Shown: positions 44,064-52,914 of the stretch, one piece after another | How the letters are laid out: each line of letters starts with the position of its first letter | Numbering within the stretch: the stretch's first letter is position 1 | Assembly (NCBI RefSeq): GCF_000238055.2 | Contig: NZ_KE148312.1 | Location: forward strand, 1,422,501 to 1,486,500 | DNA: 64,000 bases | Direction: 5' to 3' | Source of the DNA: Oribacterium parvum ACB1 | Lineage (GTDB): Bacteria > Bacillota > Clostridia > Lachnospirales > Lachnospiraceae | Translations under genes and position numbers: made by a program | Notes under the pieces: model-generated | What the model was told of the DNA's origin: nothing | What the model saw: only the letters and a program-made list of their open reading frames with translations | Database searches by the model: none

Positions 44064-44327
44064 TTAGCTTAAGCTTATAACAGGGATATGAAAGTAGGAA
44101 AGAATTCCGTACAGGAAAAGTACAAGGAATAGACCCAGAATGACTAATCCTATGGTAAGGAGCTTGTGCTTTTTCACAAAATCATACTCCATAGGGGCGG
44201 ACATGCTTGTCTTTGTGAAGATTGTAAAGAATATCATAAAAACAAACAGTGCATAAGATAAGCAGATATAAAAAATGTCCATAGGCGTAAAAATGAATAT
44301 GTTGAAAAGTGTTTTTTGATATAACAT
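44064..44327 (-). CDS. Small two-helix membrane protein, hypothetical
   Basis: Up to 87 residues with two hydrophobic helices (about 18-38 and 56-80) joined by a charged loop (SMSAPMEYDFVKKHKL). I do not recognise a family. A weak AGGA precedes the first ATG; the internal Met at 16 is another possible start. It lies alone between comEC and rpsT, on the same strand as both. It may be a genuine small membrane protein or a chance frame. Confidence 0.4.
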   Translation of the reverse strand: MLYQKTLFNIFIFTPMDIFYICLSYALFVFMIFFTIFTKTSMSAPMEYDFVKKHKLLTIGLVILGLFLVLFLYGILSYFHIPVISLS

Positions 44328-44411
44328 TCCTATCGTTACTTTCTAAGTCTAGCACAAGTGAAAATGAATTGAAATCGATGCAGAAAAATTTCATAAAGAA
44401 AATTTTATGGC

Positions 44412-44446
44412 AAAAAAAGAGTGCCATAGAAAATCTACAGCACTCC
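44412..44446 (-). terminator. Terminator of rpsT
   Basis: On the minus strand GGAGTGC pairs with GCACTC(T) and is followed by a run of seven T. It lies 20 bases after the rpsT stop. Confidence 0.85.
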
Positions 44447-44464
44447 GGTTGATTTTTTAAAAGC

Positions 44465-44728
44465 TTACGCCATCTTATTTACAGCGTTGTAAAGCTGAGC
44501 AGTCTTACGAGAAGCGTTGTTTGCCTTGTAAACACCCTTGCTGCGAGCCATAGCAATCTTCTTCTGAGCCTTTACAAGCATAGTGTTTGCAGTTTCCTTG
44601 TCTCCTGCTTCACAAGCTACGAAAACCTTCTTCATATAGGTCTTAACCTCGGAACGGATAGCCTTGTTTCTCTCGTTTCTCTGTGCTGCAACCTGGATTC
44701 TCTTCTTTGCAGATTTGATATTTGCCAT
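44465..44728 (-). CDS. rpsT: 30S ribosomal protein S20
   Basis: 87-residue basic protein binding 16S rRNA at the base of the small subunit. Typical S20 sequence: MANIKSAKKRIQ, then long helices rich in Lys/Arg and a C-terminal RKTAQLYNAVNK. Shine-Dalgarno AGAAAGGTG. Divergent from lepA, a common S20-LepA neighbourhood in Firmicutes. Confidence 0.97.
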   Translation of the reverse strand: MANIKSAKKRIQVAAQRNERNKAIRSEVKTYMKKVFVACEAGDKETANTMLVKAQKKIAMARSKGVYKANNASRKTAQLYNAVNKMA

Positions 44729-44995
44729 TTTTTACACCTTTCTTCTCATAAAATCTTCCAGCCGCGGAATTCCGACTTTATGAAACCCTTATTTTATATG
44801 TGTTTAGTCATTTTCAAAAGCTTGCTTTCAAATATCTGGACACGGACAGTTTGAAAACATACGCATCAATAATAGCGAAAAGCCATTTCTATGTCAAGGA
44901 AAAGGGCTTTGTATGGAAAAATATTCATTCTTATGGTATAGTTCCGTAGATAAATTTTGTGTAGAGAGCAAATCATTTTCCTTATAGGAGATACA

Positions 44996-46810
44996 ATGGA
45001 AAAATTTAATCAGGACAGAATTCGAAATTTTTGTATTATTGCGCATATTGATCACGGAAAGTCCACTCTCGCGGATCGCATCATCGAGAAGACCGGAACA
45101 TTGACAGAGAGGGAAATGCAGTCTCAGGTTCTCGATAACATGGATATCGAGCGGGAAAGGGGAATTACGATTAAGTCCCAGACCGTACGAATCGTCTATA
45201 AGGCGGAGGACGGAGAGGAGTATATTTTCAACCTGATTGATACGCCGGGCCATGTGGACTTTAACTATGAGGTAAGCCGAGCCCTCGCAGCCTGTGACGG
45301 GGCGATTCTTGTCGTGGATGCGACACAGGGAATTCAGGCGCAGACTTTGGCCAATACCTATCTTGCACTGGATCACGACCTCGAAATCATTCCCGTTATC
45401 AATAAGGTGGATCTCCCTTCGGCCGATCCGGAGCTCGTTGCGCATGAAATTGAGGATGTAATCGGTCTTGAGGCTATGGATGCACCGCAGATTTCTGCGA
45501 AAACCGGTTTAAATGTGGAAGAGGTTCTGGAAGCGGTGGTGCATCGTCTTCCCGCGCCGAAAGGTAATCCTGATAATCCCCTGCAGGCGCTGGTTTTTGA
45601 TTCACTCTATGACAGCTACCGCGGCGTTATTATTTTCATGAGGGTCAAAGAGGGAAGAATCAAGAAGGGAACGCCGATTCGCTTTATGGCGACAGGTGCG
45701 GAGTTTACCGTAACCGAGGTGGGAACCTTTGCTCCGGGACAGTTTATTCCGGGAGAGGAGCTCTCCGCCGGCATGGTAGGCTATCTTACCGCCTCCATTA
45801 AAAATATCCGTGATGCTCGAGTGGGGGACACGGTAACCACAGTGGAGAACCCTGCAAAGGAAGCCCTTCCCGGCTATAAGAAGGTGCTTTCCATGGTGTA
45901 CTGCGGAATTTATCCCTCCGACAGTCAGAAGTACCCGGATTTACGGGACGCCTTGGAAAAGTTGCAGTTAAATGACGCGGCACTCCAATATGAGCCGGAA
46001 ACTTCCGCGGCGCTCGGCTTCGGATTCCGTTGCGGCTTCCTTGGACTGCTTCATCTCGATGTGGTGCAGGAAAGACTCGAGAGAGAGTATGACTTAGACC
46101 TGGTGACCACAGCGCCCTCCGTTATTTACCATGTCTATAAGACGGACGGCTCGATGATTGAGCTCACAAACCCGTCAAATCTTCCCGATCCCGCGGAGAT
46201 TCTTCGCATGGAAGAGCCGATTGTAGAAGCGGAAGTGATGGTAACCTCCGAGTTTGTGGGCGCGATTATGACCCTTTGTCAGGAAAGACGCGGGGTATAT
46301 AAGAGCACGGAGTATATTGATAAGACAAGGGCGCTTCTGAAATACGATTTACCCTTAAATGAAATCATCTATGACTTCTTTGACGCCTTAAAGTCCAGGA
46401 GTAAAGGTTACGCAAGCTTTGACTATACGCTGAAAGGCTATCAGGAAGGGAAAATGGTGAAGCTGGATATTCTGGTGAATAAGCAGCAGATTGATGCGCT
46501 GTCCTTTATCGTTCATGCGGATTCGGCTTACGAGCGCGGAAAGAAGATGTGTGAAAAGCTGAAGAATGAGATTCCGAGACAGCTCTTTGAGATTCCGATT
46601 CAGGCAGCCATCGGCGGTCATATTGTGGCGAGAGAAACAATTAAAGCACTTCGGAAGGATGTACTTGCGAAGTGCTATGGCGGAGACGTATCCCGTAAAA
46701 AGAAGCTTCTTGAAAAACAGAAAGAAGGAAAGAAACGAATGCGTCAGTTTGGAAATGTAGAGATTCCGCAAAGCGCCTTCATGTCCGTGTTGAAACTGGA
46801 TGAGGACTAA
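44996..46810 (+). CDS. lepA: Elongation factor 4 (LepA)
   Basis: 604-residue ribosome-associated GTPase. G domain motifs [31 protein letters not shown] and [11 protein letters not shown]; domains II and V follow, and the LepA-specific C-terminal domain ends with [24 protein letters not shown]. Start at ATG 44996 because ATAGGAG precedes it and the family begins near [12 protein letters not shown]; the frame extends upstream without a ribosome site. Confidence 0.97.
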   Translation: MEKFNQDRIRNFCIIAHIDHGKSTLADRIIEKTGTLTEREMQSQVLDNMDIERERGITIKSQTVRIVYKAEDGEEYIFNLIDTPGHVDFNYEVSRALAACDGAILVVDATQGIQAQTLANTYLALDHDLEIIPVINKVDLPSADPELVAHEIEDVIGLEAMDAPQISAKTGLNVEEVLEAVVHRLPAPKGNPDNPLQALVFDSLYDSYRGVIIFMRVKEGRIKKGTPIRFMATGAEFTVTEVGTFAPGQFIPGEELSAGMVGYLTASIKNIRDARVGDTVTTVENPAKEALPGYKKVLSMVYCGIYPSDSQKYPDLRDALEKLQLNDAALQYEPETSAALGFGFRCGFLGLLHLDVVQERLEREYDLDLVTTAPSVIYHVYKTDGSMIELTNPSNLPDPAEILRMEEPIVEAEVMVTSEFVGAIMTLCQERRGVYKSTEYIDKTRALLKYDLPLNEIIYDFFDALKSRSKGYASFDYTLKGYQEGKMVKLDILVNKQQIDALSFIVHADSAYERGKKMCEKLKNEIPRQLFEIPIQAAIGGHIVARETIKALRKDVLAKCYGGDVSRKKKLLEKQKEGKKRMRQFGNVEIPQSAFMSVLKLDED

Positions 46811-46840
46811 AAAAGAGATTGTAGAATAAAGACAGGACCA

Positions 46841-47098
46841 AGCATACATTTTATGGGCATTGGATTCGGGGGACGCTCTCGCTAACCTCGCCTGACTGAG
46901 CATGGGCTTGGAAGCCCATTGCTCACTTTGCTGTGCAAAGCAGATTCTAAAAGAATCTGGTCTTGTACAGGACAACTTTTCTGATGAAAAAGTTTGTCCT
47001 TCAGCAGCAGCACTAAGCTTCGAGCGGCGTTATCACTAGCTCTCAGCAAGTGCCGGCGGGCTCAGATTCCCCCGAATTCCAATGCCCATAAAAATGCT
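46841..47098. repeat. Structured intergenic element, copy 2 (lepA / hydroxyacyl-CoA dehydrogenase)
   Basis: Core 46869-47072 flanked by arms that pair over about 30 bp (AGCAT..ATTTTATGGGCATTGG with CCAATGCCCATAAAAATGCT; TTCGGGGG with CCCCCGAA). The arms share no sequence with those of copies 1 and 3. Internal hairpins as in copy 3: GAGCATGGGCTT/AAGCCCATTGCTC, CTTTGC/GCAAAG, AGATTCT/AGAATCT, AACTTTTC-TGAT-GAAAAAGTT. A minus-strand frame beginning MSCTRPDSFRICFAQQ covers it and is judged spurious. Confidence 0.92.
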
Positions 47099-47139
47099 AC
47101 ACTTTGTCTACTTTTCTTTGTTTATCATCTTTTTTTATC

Positions 47140-48078
47140 CTACTTGTACTTGTAGAAGCCCTCTCCGGCGTTCACTCCGGTCTTCCCCTGATCGATTTTT
47201 TCTTTCAGTGTTGCCGCAATCTTTCCCTGTACACTGTTCGGATCTTTTGCGGCAGGGTTTAAGATAACAATGTTGTAAGCGGTCGTTAAGCCTACGATAT
47301 CCAGAATCTGGAAGGGACCGTAGGGAGCGCCTGTTCCAAGCTTCCAGGTTTTATCGATGGTCTCAAAGTCCGCAACGCCGAGTGCCAGTAAAGATTCCGC
47401 AGCGGTTAAGAAGGGAACCAGCATGGAATTTAAGATATAGCCGGGCTGTTCTTTTAAAACCTTGAGCGGAACCATGTTGATTTCTTCTGCAAAAGAAACG
47501 ACCTCATCATAATATTTCTGCTCCGTACCGGCGTGCCCCATGACCTCCGCAGTATTACTCTTATAGATATTGTTTGCAAAGTGGAGTGCCAGGAATTTCT
47601 CCGGGCGTCCGGTGAAGCTTGCGAAAGTACTGGGAAGCAGAGTGGAAGAATTCGTCACCAGAACCGTCTTCTCCGGTAAATATTTTGCAAGCTCCGTATA
47701 GAACTCTTTCTTCTCTTCAATGTTCTCGGCTATGGCCTCAATTACAAGATCCGCATCCTTAGCGGCTTCCTCATAGGAGGAAGTCAGAACAATATTTTTG
47801 TAAGCTTCCTCTACCTTGTTCTTGCATTCCTCGATTTCCTCGGCGGAAAGCGGATATTTCTTGGAAAGCCCCCTTGCATAGGCGGAAGGGTCCGTCTTCA
47901 TAGCTTCTAAAACTCCAAGATAAATCGCCTTTAGGCGGTCAAGCTTCGGTTGACAGCGCGCAATGGATTCCTCGCTTCTTAACCAAATCTTTACATTAAA
48001 ACCGCAGTAGGCTGTCTGAAAAGCAATCTGACTTCCTAAAACGCCGCCACCGGCTACAGTTACATTTTTAAATCCCAT
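47140..48078 (-). CDS. 3-hydroxyacyl-CoA dehydrogenase family protein
   Basis: 312-residue NAD(P)-dependent dehydrogenase related to 3-hydroxybutyryl-CoA dehydrogenase. N-terminal Rossmann fold VTVAGGGVLGSQIAFQTAYCG, then DLVIEAIAENIEEKKEFY, TNSSTLLPSTFA, FLALHFANNIYKSNTAEVMGH (catalytic His replaced context HFANNI) and the C-terminal domain GYILNSMLVPFLTAAESLLALGVADFETIDKTWKLGTGAPYGPFQILDIVG. No crotonase, thiolase or acyl-CoA dehydrogenase gene is near, so a butyrate pathway role is not supported by context. Start at MGFKNVTV with AAGGAGA upstream. A Fur-like box lies about 90 bases upstream. Confidence 0.88.
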   Translation of the reverse strand: MGFKNVTVAGGGVLGSQIAFQTAYCGFNVKIWLRSEESIARCQPKLDRLKAIYLGVLEAMKTDPSAYARGLSKKYPLSAEEIEECKNKVEEAYKNIVLTSSYEEAAKDADLVIEAIAENIEEKKEFYTELAKYLPEKTVLVTNSSTLLPSTFASFTGRPEKFLALHFANNIYKSNTAEVMGHAGTEQKYYDEVVSFAEEINMVPLKVLKEQPGYILNSMLVPFLTAAESLLALGVADFETIDKTWKLGTGAPYGPFQILDIVGLTTAYNIVILNPAAKDPNSVQGKIAATLKEKIDQGKTGVNAGEGFYKYK

Positions 48079-48166
48079 TATTTTCTCCTTTTCTTTCGGC
48101 AATAAAATATTTGTTTCTTTAATTCTAATTTTATCTAGCAGATATAAATACCATTTATACCTTAAA

Positions 48167-48185
48167 AACGATAATTATTATCGTT
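48167..48185. promoter_or_regulatory. Fur/PerR-type operator, perfect palindrome
   Basis: AACGATAATTATTATCGTT, a perfect 19-bp palindrome with the 7-1-7 core CGATAAT-T-ATTATCG, two bases from the consensus TGATAAT-N-ATTATCA. It is placed just downstream of a minus-strand -10 box. Confidence 0.8.
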
Positions 48186-48549
48186 ATATTCAGTATACTC
48201 TTTTTTGAAAAGAAAACAAGTAAAATAAATTTTGCACAATATAATTTATTTTGAGATACTATTTGTTCAGAAGAGGCCTGAATAGATTCGGCATCGTTAA
48301 TCACTTTGATTGGAAGTATGGAATTCTCTTCGGAAGACAGGTATACTGTTGAAAACACGTACAAGGTTTATAGATTCCGGCATTAATTCATCTATGTTTT
48401 GCTCTAACCGGTCTATGAATTTTTGTGTAGAGTGTGCGGATGGGATTCATCTGAATGCATAAAAATCTTGTTCATAACATGAATAACATTCAAAGGGAAA
48501 AGGATTTTGATTTTTGTATAGAAGAGGATAGAAGCGGGAGGAAAATCAA
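48186..48549. other. Spacer upstream of ilvE with minus-strand promoter
   Basis: Between the Fur-like box and ilvE. It contains the minus-strand promoter TTGTTT-N16-TATACT (48192-48219) for the dehydrogenase gene and an inverted repeat GTTCAT-AAC-ATGAAT (48471-48485). No riboswitch, T-box or ORF is recognised. Confidence 0.45.
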
Positions 48550-49572
48550 ATGGCAGAGAAATTAGACTACAGCAATCTGGGCTTTGCTTACCATACACCG
48601 GAAAAACGCTATGTTGCAAACTTTAAGAACGGCGCATGGGATGAGGGAGGACTAAGCGGTGACAGCAACGTCGTGCTGAATGAGTCTGCCGGAGTTCTAC
48701 AATACTGCCAGCAGGTTTTTGAGGGACTGAAGGCCTACCGTTGGAAGGATGGCTCTATAGTCTGCTTCCGTCCGGACTTAAATGCGGAGAGAATGTTTCG
48801 GTCAGCTGCTTTCTTGGAGATGCCGAGTTTTCCGGTAGAGCGCTTTCTCTCTGCCTTGGATGAGGTGGTAAAGGCAAATGCCGATTCCGTTCCTCCCTAC
48901 GGTACAGGGGGAAGCCTTTATATTCGACCCTACCTTTTTGCATCGGGAATCGTAATCGGAGTACAGCCTGCGGAGGAGTACCAGTTCCGAATTTTTACAA
49001 CTCCGGTTGGTCCCTATTTTAAAGGAGGGGCTACACCGATAGCACTGATGGTTTCCGACTTTGACCGTGCAGCGCCACATGGGACAGGGGCAATTAAGGC
49101 AGGCCTAAACTATGCAATGAGTCTTCATTCCCATGAGATTGCAAAGAATAAAGGCTTTGCGGAAAACGTATACTTAGACGCTGCAAAACGGGAATTTGTA
49201 GAAGAGACAGGAGGAGCAAACATCCTTTTTGTAGATCGGGAAGACCGCCTCATTGTACCGAAGTCGGACTCAATACTCCCTTCCATAACAAGACGTTCGC
49301 TTCTTTATGTTGCGGAAGAAATCTTACATATTCCGGTAGAGGAAAGACCGGTTCGCTTCTCGGAGATCCCCGACTTTAAGGAGTGCGGACTCTGCGGAAC
49401 GGCAGCGGTTATCTCTCCGGTAGGAAAAATACAGGATCATGACAGAGAAATCCTCTTCCAGAGCGGTATGGAAAAGCCGGGAAAGATTATGACAAAGCTC
49501 TACGAAACGCTCTCCGGAATGCAGAACGGAGAGATTCCCGCACCGGAGGGTTGGATTAGAAAAATAGTATAA
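48550..49572 (+). CDS. ilvE: Branched-chain amino acid aminotransferase
   Basis: 340-residue fold-type IV PLP aminotransferase, the eukaryote-like long form. It transfers amino groups between glutamate and Leu, Ile or Val. Family blocks: GVLQYCQQVFEGLKAYRWKDGSI, PYGTGGSLYIRPYLFASG, the PLP lysine probably K183 in GTGAIKAGLNYAMS, VEETGGANILFVDRE, and PSITRRSLL. Shine-Dalgarno GGGAGGAAAA. No other branched-chain synthesis genes are adjacent. Confidence 0.95.
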   Translation: MAEKLDYSNLGFAYHTPEKRYVANFKNGAWDEGGLSGDSNVVLNESAGVLQYCQQVFEGLKAYRWKDGSIVCFRPDLNAERMFRSAAFLEMPSFPVERFLSALDEVVKANADSVPPYGTGGSLYIRPYLFASGIVIGVQPAEEYQFRIFTTPVGPYFKGGATPIALMVSDFDRAAPHGTGAIKAGLNYAMSLHSHEIAKNKGFAENVYLDAAKREFVEETGGANILFVDREDRLIVPKSDSILPSITRRSLLYVAEEILHIPVEERPVRFSEIPDFKECGLCGTAAVISPVGKIQDHDREILFQSGMEKPGKIMTKLYETLSGMQNGEIPAPEGWIRKIV

Positions 49573-49588
49573 CATATTTCTTTATTCA

Positions 49589-49832
49589 TTTTGTAGATGT
49601 GAAAATAGGGGCACGCTCTCGCTAACCTCGCCTGACTGAGCATGGGCTTGGAAGCCCATTGCTCACTTTGCTGTGCAAAGCAGATTCTAAAAGAATCTGG
49701 TCTTGTACAGGACAACTTTTCTGATGAAAAGTTTGTCCTTCAGTAGCGGATACTAAGCTTCGAGCGTCGCTACTCTAGCTCGCAGCAAGTACCGACGGGC
49801 TCAGATTGCCCCTTATTTCCGTATCTACAAAA
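49589..49832. repeat. Structured intergenic element, copy 3 (ilvE/hemW)
   Basis: Core 49608-49815 is nearly identical to copy 2. The unique arms TTTTGTAGAT and GAAAATAGGGGCA pair with ATCTACAAAA and TGCCCCTTATTTC. Internal hairpins are those of copy 2, with GCTTCGAGC/GCTCGCAGC in the last one. It fills the entire space between two convergent stop codons, so it probably supplies transcription termination in both directions. Confidence 0.92.
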
Positions 49833-49873
49833 CGCAAAGAATCAATAGGTATATTTTTATACTGTCTTTTCCT

Positions 49874-51178
49874 TTATAAAAATCGAAGCAATAGCTGATT
49901 TGAGAGATCCAAGCCCTCCGGTGTGAAGAAATACCTTGCGTTCTTGTGAATCAGATAGCCCTCTTCGACGAGCTTGGAAAGGGTTTCTCCGTAAAGCTGA
50001 TGCATGTCCACGGAAAAGCGTGCGACAAAGTCCATTTCGCTGATGCCTTCGGTGCGACGAAGTCCTAAAAAGAAGAATTCTTCCATTTGCTCCTCCTTAC
50101 TTAAGACATGTTTGTCTTCGGTAAGGAGCTTTTCTATATTCTCACGTTCTGTAAAGAGAAATTCCGGAGCATTCTGCGCATTTTCAGAAGAGGAAGCTTC
50201 GAATTTGGAATCATTCTTTTCATCATCGAGCGGTATTTTCATATATTTCACTAAAGAGTTCAGGTTCTTCCAGCGTGTTTTTTGAAAATAGGAGGATGCT
50301 CCGAGTCCGAATCCGAGGTAGGGAACATCAGACCAATAATTGTAATTGTGAATGGAGGCAAAGCCTTCTTTTGCGTAATTACTGATTTCGTAGCGTTCCA
50401 TGCCCATTTTCTTCGTCCATTCAAGACTGAGAGAGTCCATTTCCAGAAGTTCCTCTTCACCGGGGATGGGGAGATTTCCTTCCTCCTGCATACGGAAAAA
50501 GCGGGTCCCTTTTTCTACAATCAAGTTATAGATAGAAAGATGTTCCGGTCGAAGCATACTGATATTCTTTAAAGTCCGCTGAAAGGACTTAGCAGTCTGT
50601 AAAGGAATTCCATTCATTAAATCCACATTGATATTGTTAAACCCGGAAAGTCTTGCATCCTCGTAGGCCTTCAAAAAGTCGATGTAGCGGTGCGTTCTTC
50701 CTAAAAAGGCGAGCTCTTCATCATTTGCGGATTGCAGTCCAAAGGAAATGCGATTAAATCCGGCTCTTTTATAGGAGAGGAGTGCCAGCTTCATGGTGGA
50801 GGAGGGATTGCATTCGATGGTGATTTCCGCATCCTTTGCGACAGGAAAATGAGTATGAATGAGCTCTATGGTTTTCGCTATTTCCGAAAACGGGACAAAG
50901 CTGGGGGTCCCTCCGCCAAAAAAAATAGAAACAATTTCATAGGGAGATTTAAGGAGAGGCTGACTGTCCTCCTCTATACCCGATGGCTTTACAGCGCGAA
51001 AAAGCAGTTCATTCCTGAGCTGCTCCATATAACTGCGCATCTTAGTCTCTTCCGAGGGGAAGGAGAGAAAATCACAGTAGGCACATTTTCTTGCGCAAAA
51101 GGGGATGTGTATATATAATGCAAGTGGTTTTTTCTCCCGTGCTGCGAGAGAATCCATATAGATTTTATATTGTTCCAT
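49874..51178 (-). CDS. hemW: HemW-like radical SAM haem chaperone
   Basis: 434-residue radical SAM protein, often mis-annotated as oxygen-independent coproporphyrinogen III oxidase. The cluster motif CARKCAYC is near residue 25; FFGGGTPSFVP and ISFGLQSANDEELAFLGRTHRY follow. The HemW type lacks the extra cysteine of true HemN and acts in haem insertion. Start at MEQYKIYMDSL behind AAAGGA; frame codons further upstream overlap the divergent holA. C-terminal region has a HemN-C-like winged helix (GYLIHKNARYFFTPEGLDLSNQLL). An Asn/Ser/Glu-rich insertion lies near 330-360. Confidence 0.92.
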   Translation of the reverse strand: MEQYKIYMDSLAAREKKPLALYIHIPFCARKCAYCDFLSFPSEETKMRSYMEQLRNELLFRAVKPSGIEEDSQPLLKSPYEIVSIFFGGGTPSFVPFSEIAKTIELIHTHFPVAKDAEITIECNPSSTMKLALLSYKRAGFNRISFGLQSANDEELAFLGRTHRYIDFLKAYEDARLSGFNNINVDLMNGIPLQTAKSFQRTLKNISMLRPEHLSIYNLIVEKGTRFFRMQEEGNLPIPGEEELLEMDSLSLEWTKKMGMERYEISNYAKEGFASIHNYNYWSDVPYLGFGLGASSYFQKTRWKNLNSLVKYMKIPLDDEKNDSKFEASSSENAQNAPEFLFTERENIEKLLTEDKHVLSKEEQMEEFFFLGLRRTEGISEMDFVARFSVDMHQLYGETLSKLVEEGYLIHKNARYFFTPEGLDLSNQLLLRFL

Positions 51179-51243
51179 GGGAGAAATCCTTTCGTTTTTC
51201 CCACACTTTACCACAGAGATTTTTTTTCGGCAAGGAGAGCGAA

Positions 51244-52272
51244 ATGGCAACAAAACAGGAGGAAAGAGAAGAGTTTTCCAAAGCACAAAAGATTCTTACA
51301 GAGGAAATGAAAAGAGGGGAGTTTCGTCCTCTCTATCTTTTCTATGGAGAGGAAGCCTATTTGCTTTCCTATTACAAAAATATCTTTGTGAGGGCCTTTT
51401 CCGAGAATGAAGGAATCAATATTCATAGAGTGGGAGAGGATCTGGAAACGAAGAACTTGAAGGATCTTGCGGAAACCTTGCCTTTTTTTTCCCCATACCG
51501 TCTTATGCTCTTTGATGGAAAAGTCTTCGGAAAGAAGAAGCTGGGGGAGGATTTTATTCAATATTTAAAAACAAGCCCGGAATCTACTGTGATGGTCTTT
51601 TTAGAAGAAAAGATGGATAAACGCAGCAGCTTCTATAAAATAGTGAAGGAAAGAGGCTTGATTCTGCCTTGCGTGGAACAGGATTCCGTATTTTTACAGA
51701 AATTTGCTCTGGGAATCTTGAAAAAAGAAGGAAAAGAGATTGCGCGACCGGAGATGCAGGAGCTTTTGCAACGCACCGGCAGCAATATGTTTAGGATTCA
51801 GACGGAATGCCAAAAGCTTGCGGCTTTTCTTGGAGAAGAAACTGTGGTTACGTTAGAGAGTATAGACACTTGCCTAAAGAAGTTACCGGAAGACCGGATA
51901 TTTGACTTAATAGAAGCGATGGGAAGGGGAAATCGTGAAGAACTATTCCATTATTATGGGGATTTATTGCAGTTAGAAGAAAGCCCGACAAAGATTCGGA
52001 GCCTGATTAAGAACAATGTGGAAAAGCTACTTCTTGTTCGGGAAAAGTTGACGGAAGGGCTATCCGAACGGGATATTGCAAGAGCGCTTTCCATGGAACC
52101 GTGGAGAGTGAAGAAATATACGTTAGAAGCCAGAACGTATACTTTGCAGGCCTTACGAGATCTTTTTCATGCCTTGCTTCGTTTGGAAGAGGAGATTCGA
52201 AAGGGAAAAATCAAGGAGCAGCTTGCTTTGGAACTCCTTCTTTTAGGAGAGGAAAAGTCCTATTTCAACTAA
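51244..52272 (+). CDS. holA: DNA polymerase III subunit delta
   Basis: 342-residue clamp-loader subunit; opens the beta ring and loads it on DNA. RPLYLFYGEEAYLLSYYKNIF begins the AAA+-like domain, with VEKLLLVREKL and EPWRVKKYTLEARTYTLQALRDLFHALLRLEEEIRKGKI in the C-terminal collar domain. The start (MATKQEEREE) follows AAGGAGAG; a longer frame to 51091 overlaps hemW. Divergent from hemW by 65 bases. Confidence 0.92.
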   Translation: MATKQEEREEFSKAQKILTEEMKRGEFRPLYLFYGEEAYLLSYYKNIFVRAFSENEGINIHRVGEDLETKNLKDLAETLPFFSPYRLMLFDGKVFGKKKLGEDFIQYLKTSPESTVMVFLEEKMDKRSSFYKIVKERGLILPCVEQDSVFLQKFALGILKKEGKEIARPEMQELLQRTGSNMFRIQTECQKLAAFLGEETVVTLESIDTCLKKLPEDRIFDLIEAMGRGNREELFHYYGDLLQLEESPTKIRSLIKNNVEKLLLVREKLTEGLSERDIARALSMEPWRVKKYTLEARTYTLQALRDLFHALLRLEEEIRKGKIKEQLALELLLLGEEKSYFN

Positions 52273-52375
52273 ACGTTTGTTTTGAAAAACCTCAATATAT
52301 TTAGAGGAACGTAAGAGAAATGAAAGACATTTTCTTAAAAATTGTGCTAGAATCCGAAAAATAAGGAGGTTATCT

Positions 52376-52852
52376 ATGCTGAAAACATGGAAAGAAAAGC
52401 TAAGTGTAGTTTTTGCTTTAGCTTTGGTAATCTGTTCTTTTCCTTTGACAGCCATGGCTGAAGAAGCAGCGGCACCGATTGGAAAAGGAGAAATCCTGGA
52501 GTATTCTTTGGATCCGGAGAGCGCAAAAGCGGAAGAAACAAAGACCGTGAGTCAGGGATATACCAAGGGAGCATCACTTGGAACATTTCAGATTGTTGGA
52601 TACAGCGGAGGAGGCTTAACTTACTCCGGAGCGCCTACACAGGCAAATCATACGATTGCGGCGGATCTTACCGTGCTTCCGTTAGGAACAAAGGTTTTTG
52701 TGGGGGATACGGTTTATACGGTAGAGGATATCGGGTCGGCTGTTAAAGGAAAGATGATTGATATTTATTTTTCCACTATGGATGAGGCAAGAGCATTGAC
52801 TCGTGCCGGAAGGGTGTACAGAGAGGTTTTTGTTGCTGTACCTGCGAAGTAA
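52376..52852 (+). CDS. Secreted 3D-domain protein (divergent)
   Basis: 158 residues with a clear signal peptide (about 1-28, ending AMA-EE) and a 3D (Asp-Asp-Asp) domain at about 80-155: TIAADLTVLPLGTKV, VEDIGSAVKGKMIDIYF carry the three aspartates. The 3D domain is the catalytic double-psi barrel of MltA-like lytic transglycosylases and of YabE/YocH proteins. The usual N-terminal TGYC..C part is replaced by VGYSGGGLTYSG. Shine-Dalgarno: AAGGAGG. Likely acts on cell-wall glycan; specificity unknown. Confidence 0.85.
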   Translation: MLKTWKEKLSVVFALALVICSFPLTAMAEEAAAPIGKGEILEYSLDPESAKAEETKTVSQGYTKGASLGTFQIVGYSGGGLTYSGAPTQANHTIAADLTVLPLGTKVFVGDTVYTVEDIGSAVKGKMIDIYFSTMDEARALTRAGRVYREVFVAVPAK

Positions 52853-52914
52853 TAAAAGTATAGGGTGAATTTTGCAAGAAAGCTATTTTTTTGCAAGAAA
52901 GAAGGATTTGTATA

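Noticed and set aside
44957-44995. Thirteen extra N-terminal codons of LepA
   Set aside because: AGGAG just before ATG 44996 and the family alignment place the start there.
46388-46975. Minus-strand frame beginning MSCTRPDSFRICFAQQ, repeated at 49500-49715
   Set aside because: Identical N-termini come from the shared structured element; the rest is antisense to lepA or ilvE. It is not a gene.
49720-49740. CTGATGA plus GAAA-like bases in the structured element, as in hammerhead ribozymes
   Set aside because: The TGAT is the loop of the AACTTTTC/GAAAAGTT hairpin; stem II and the cleavage triplet of a hammerhead are absent.
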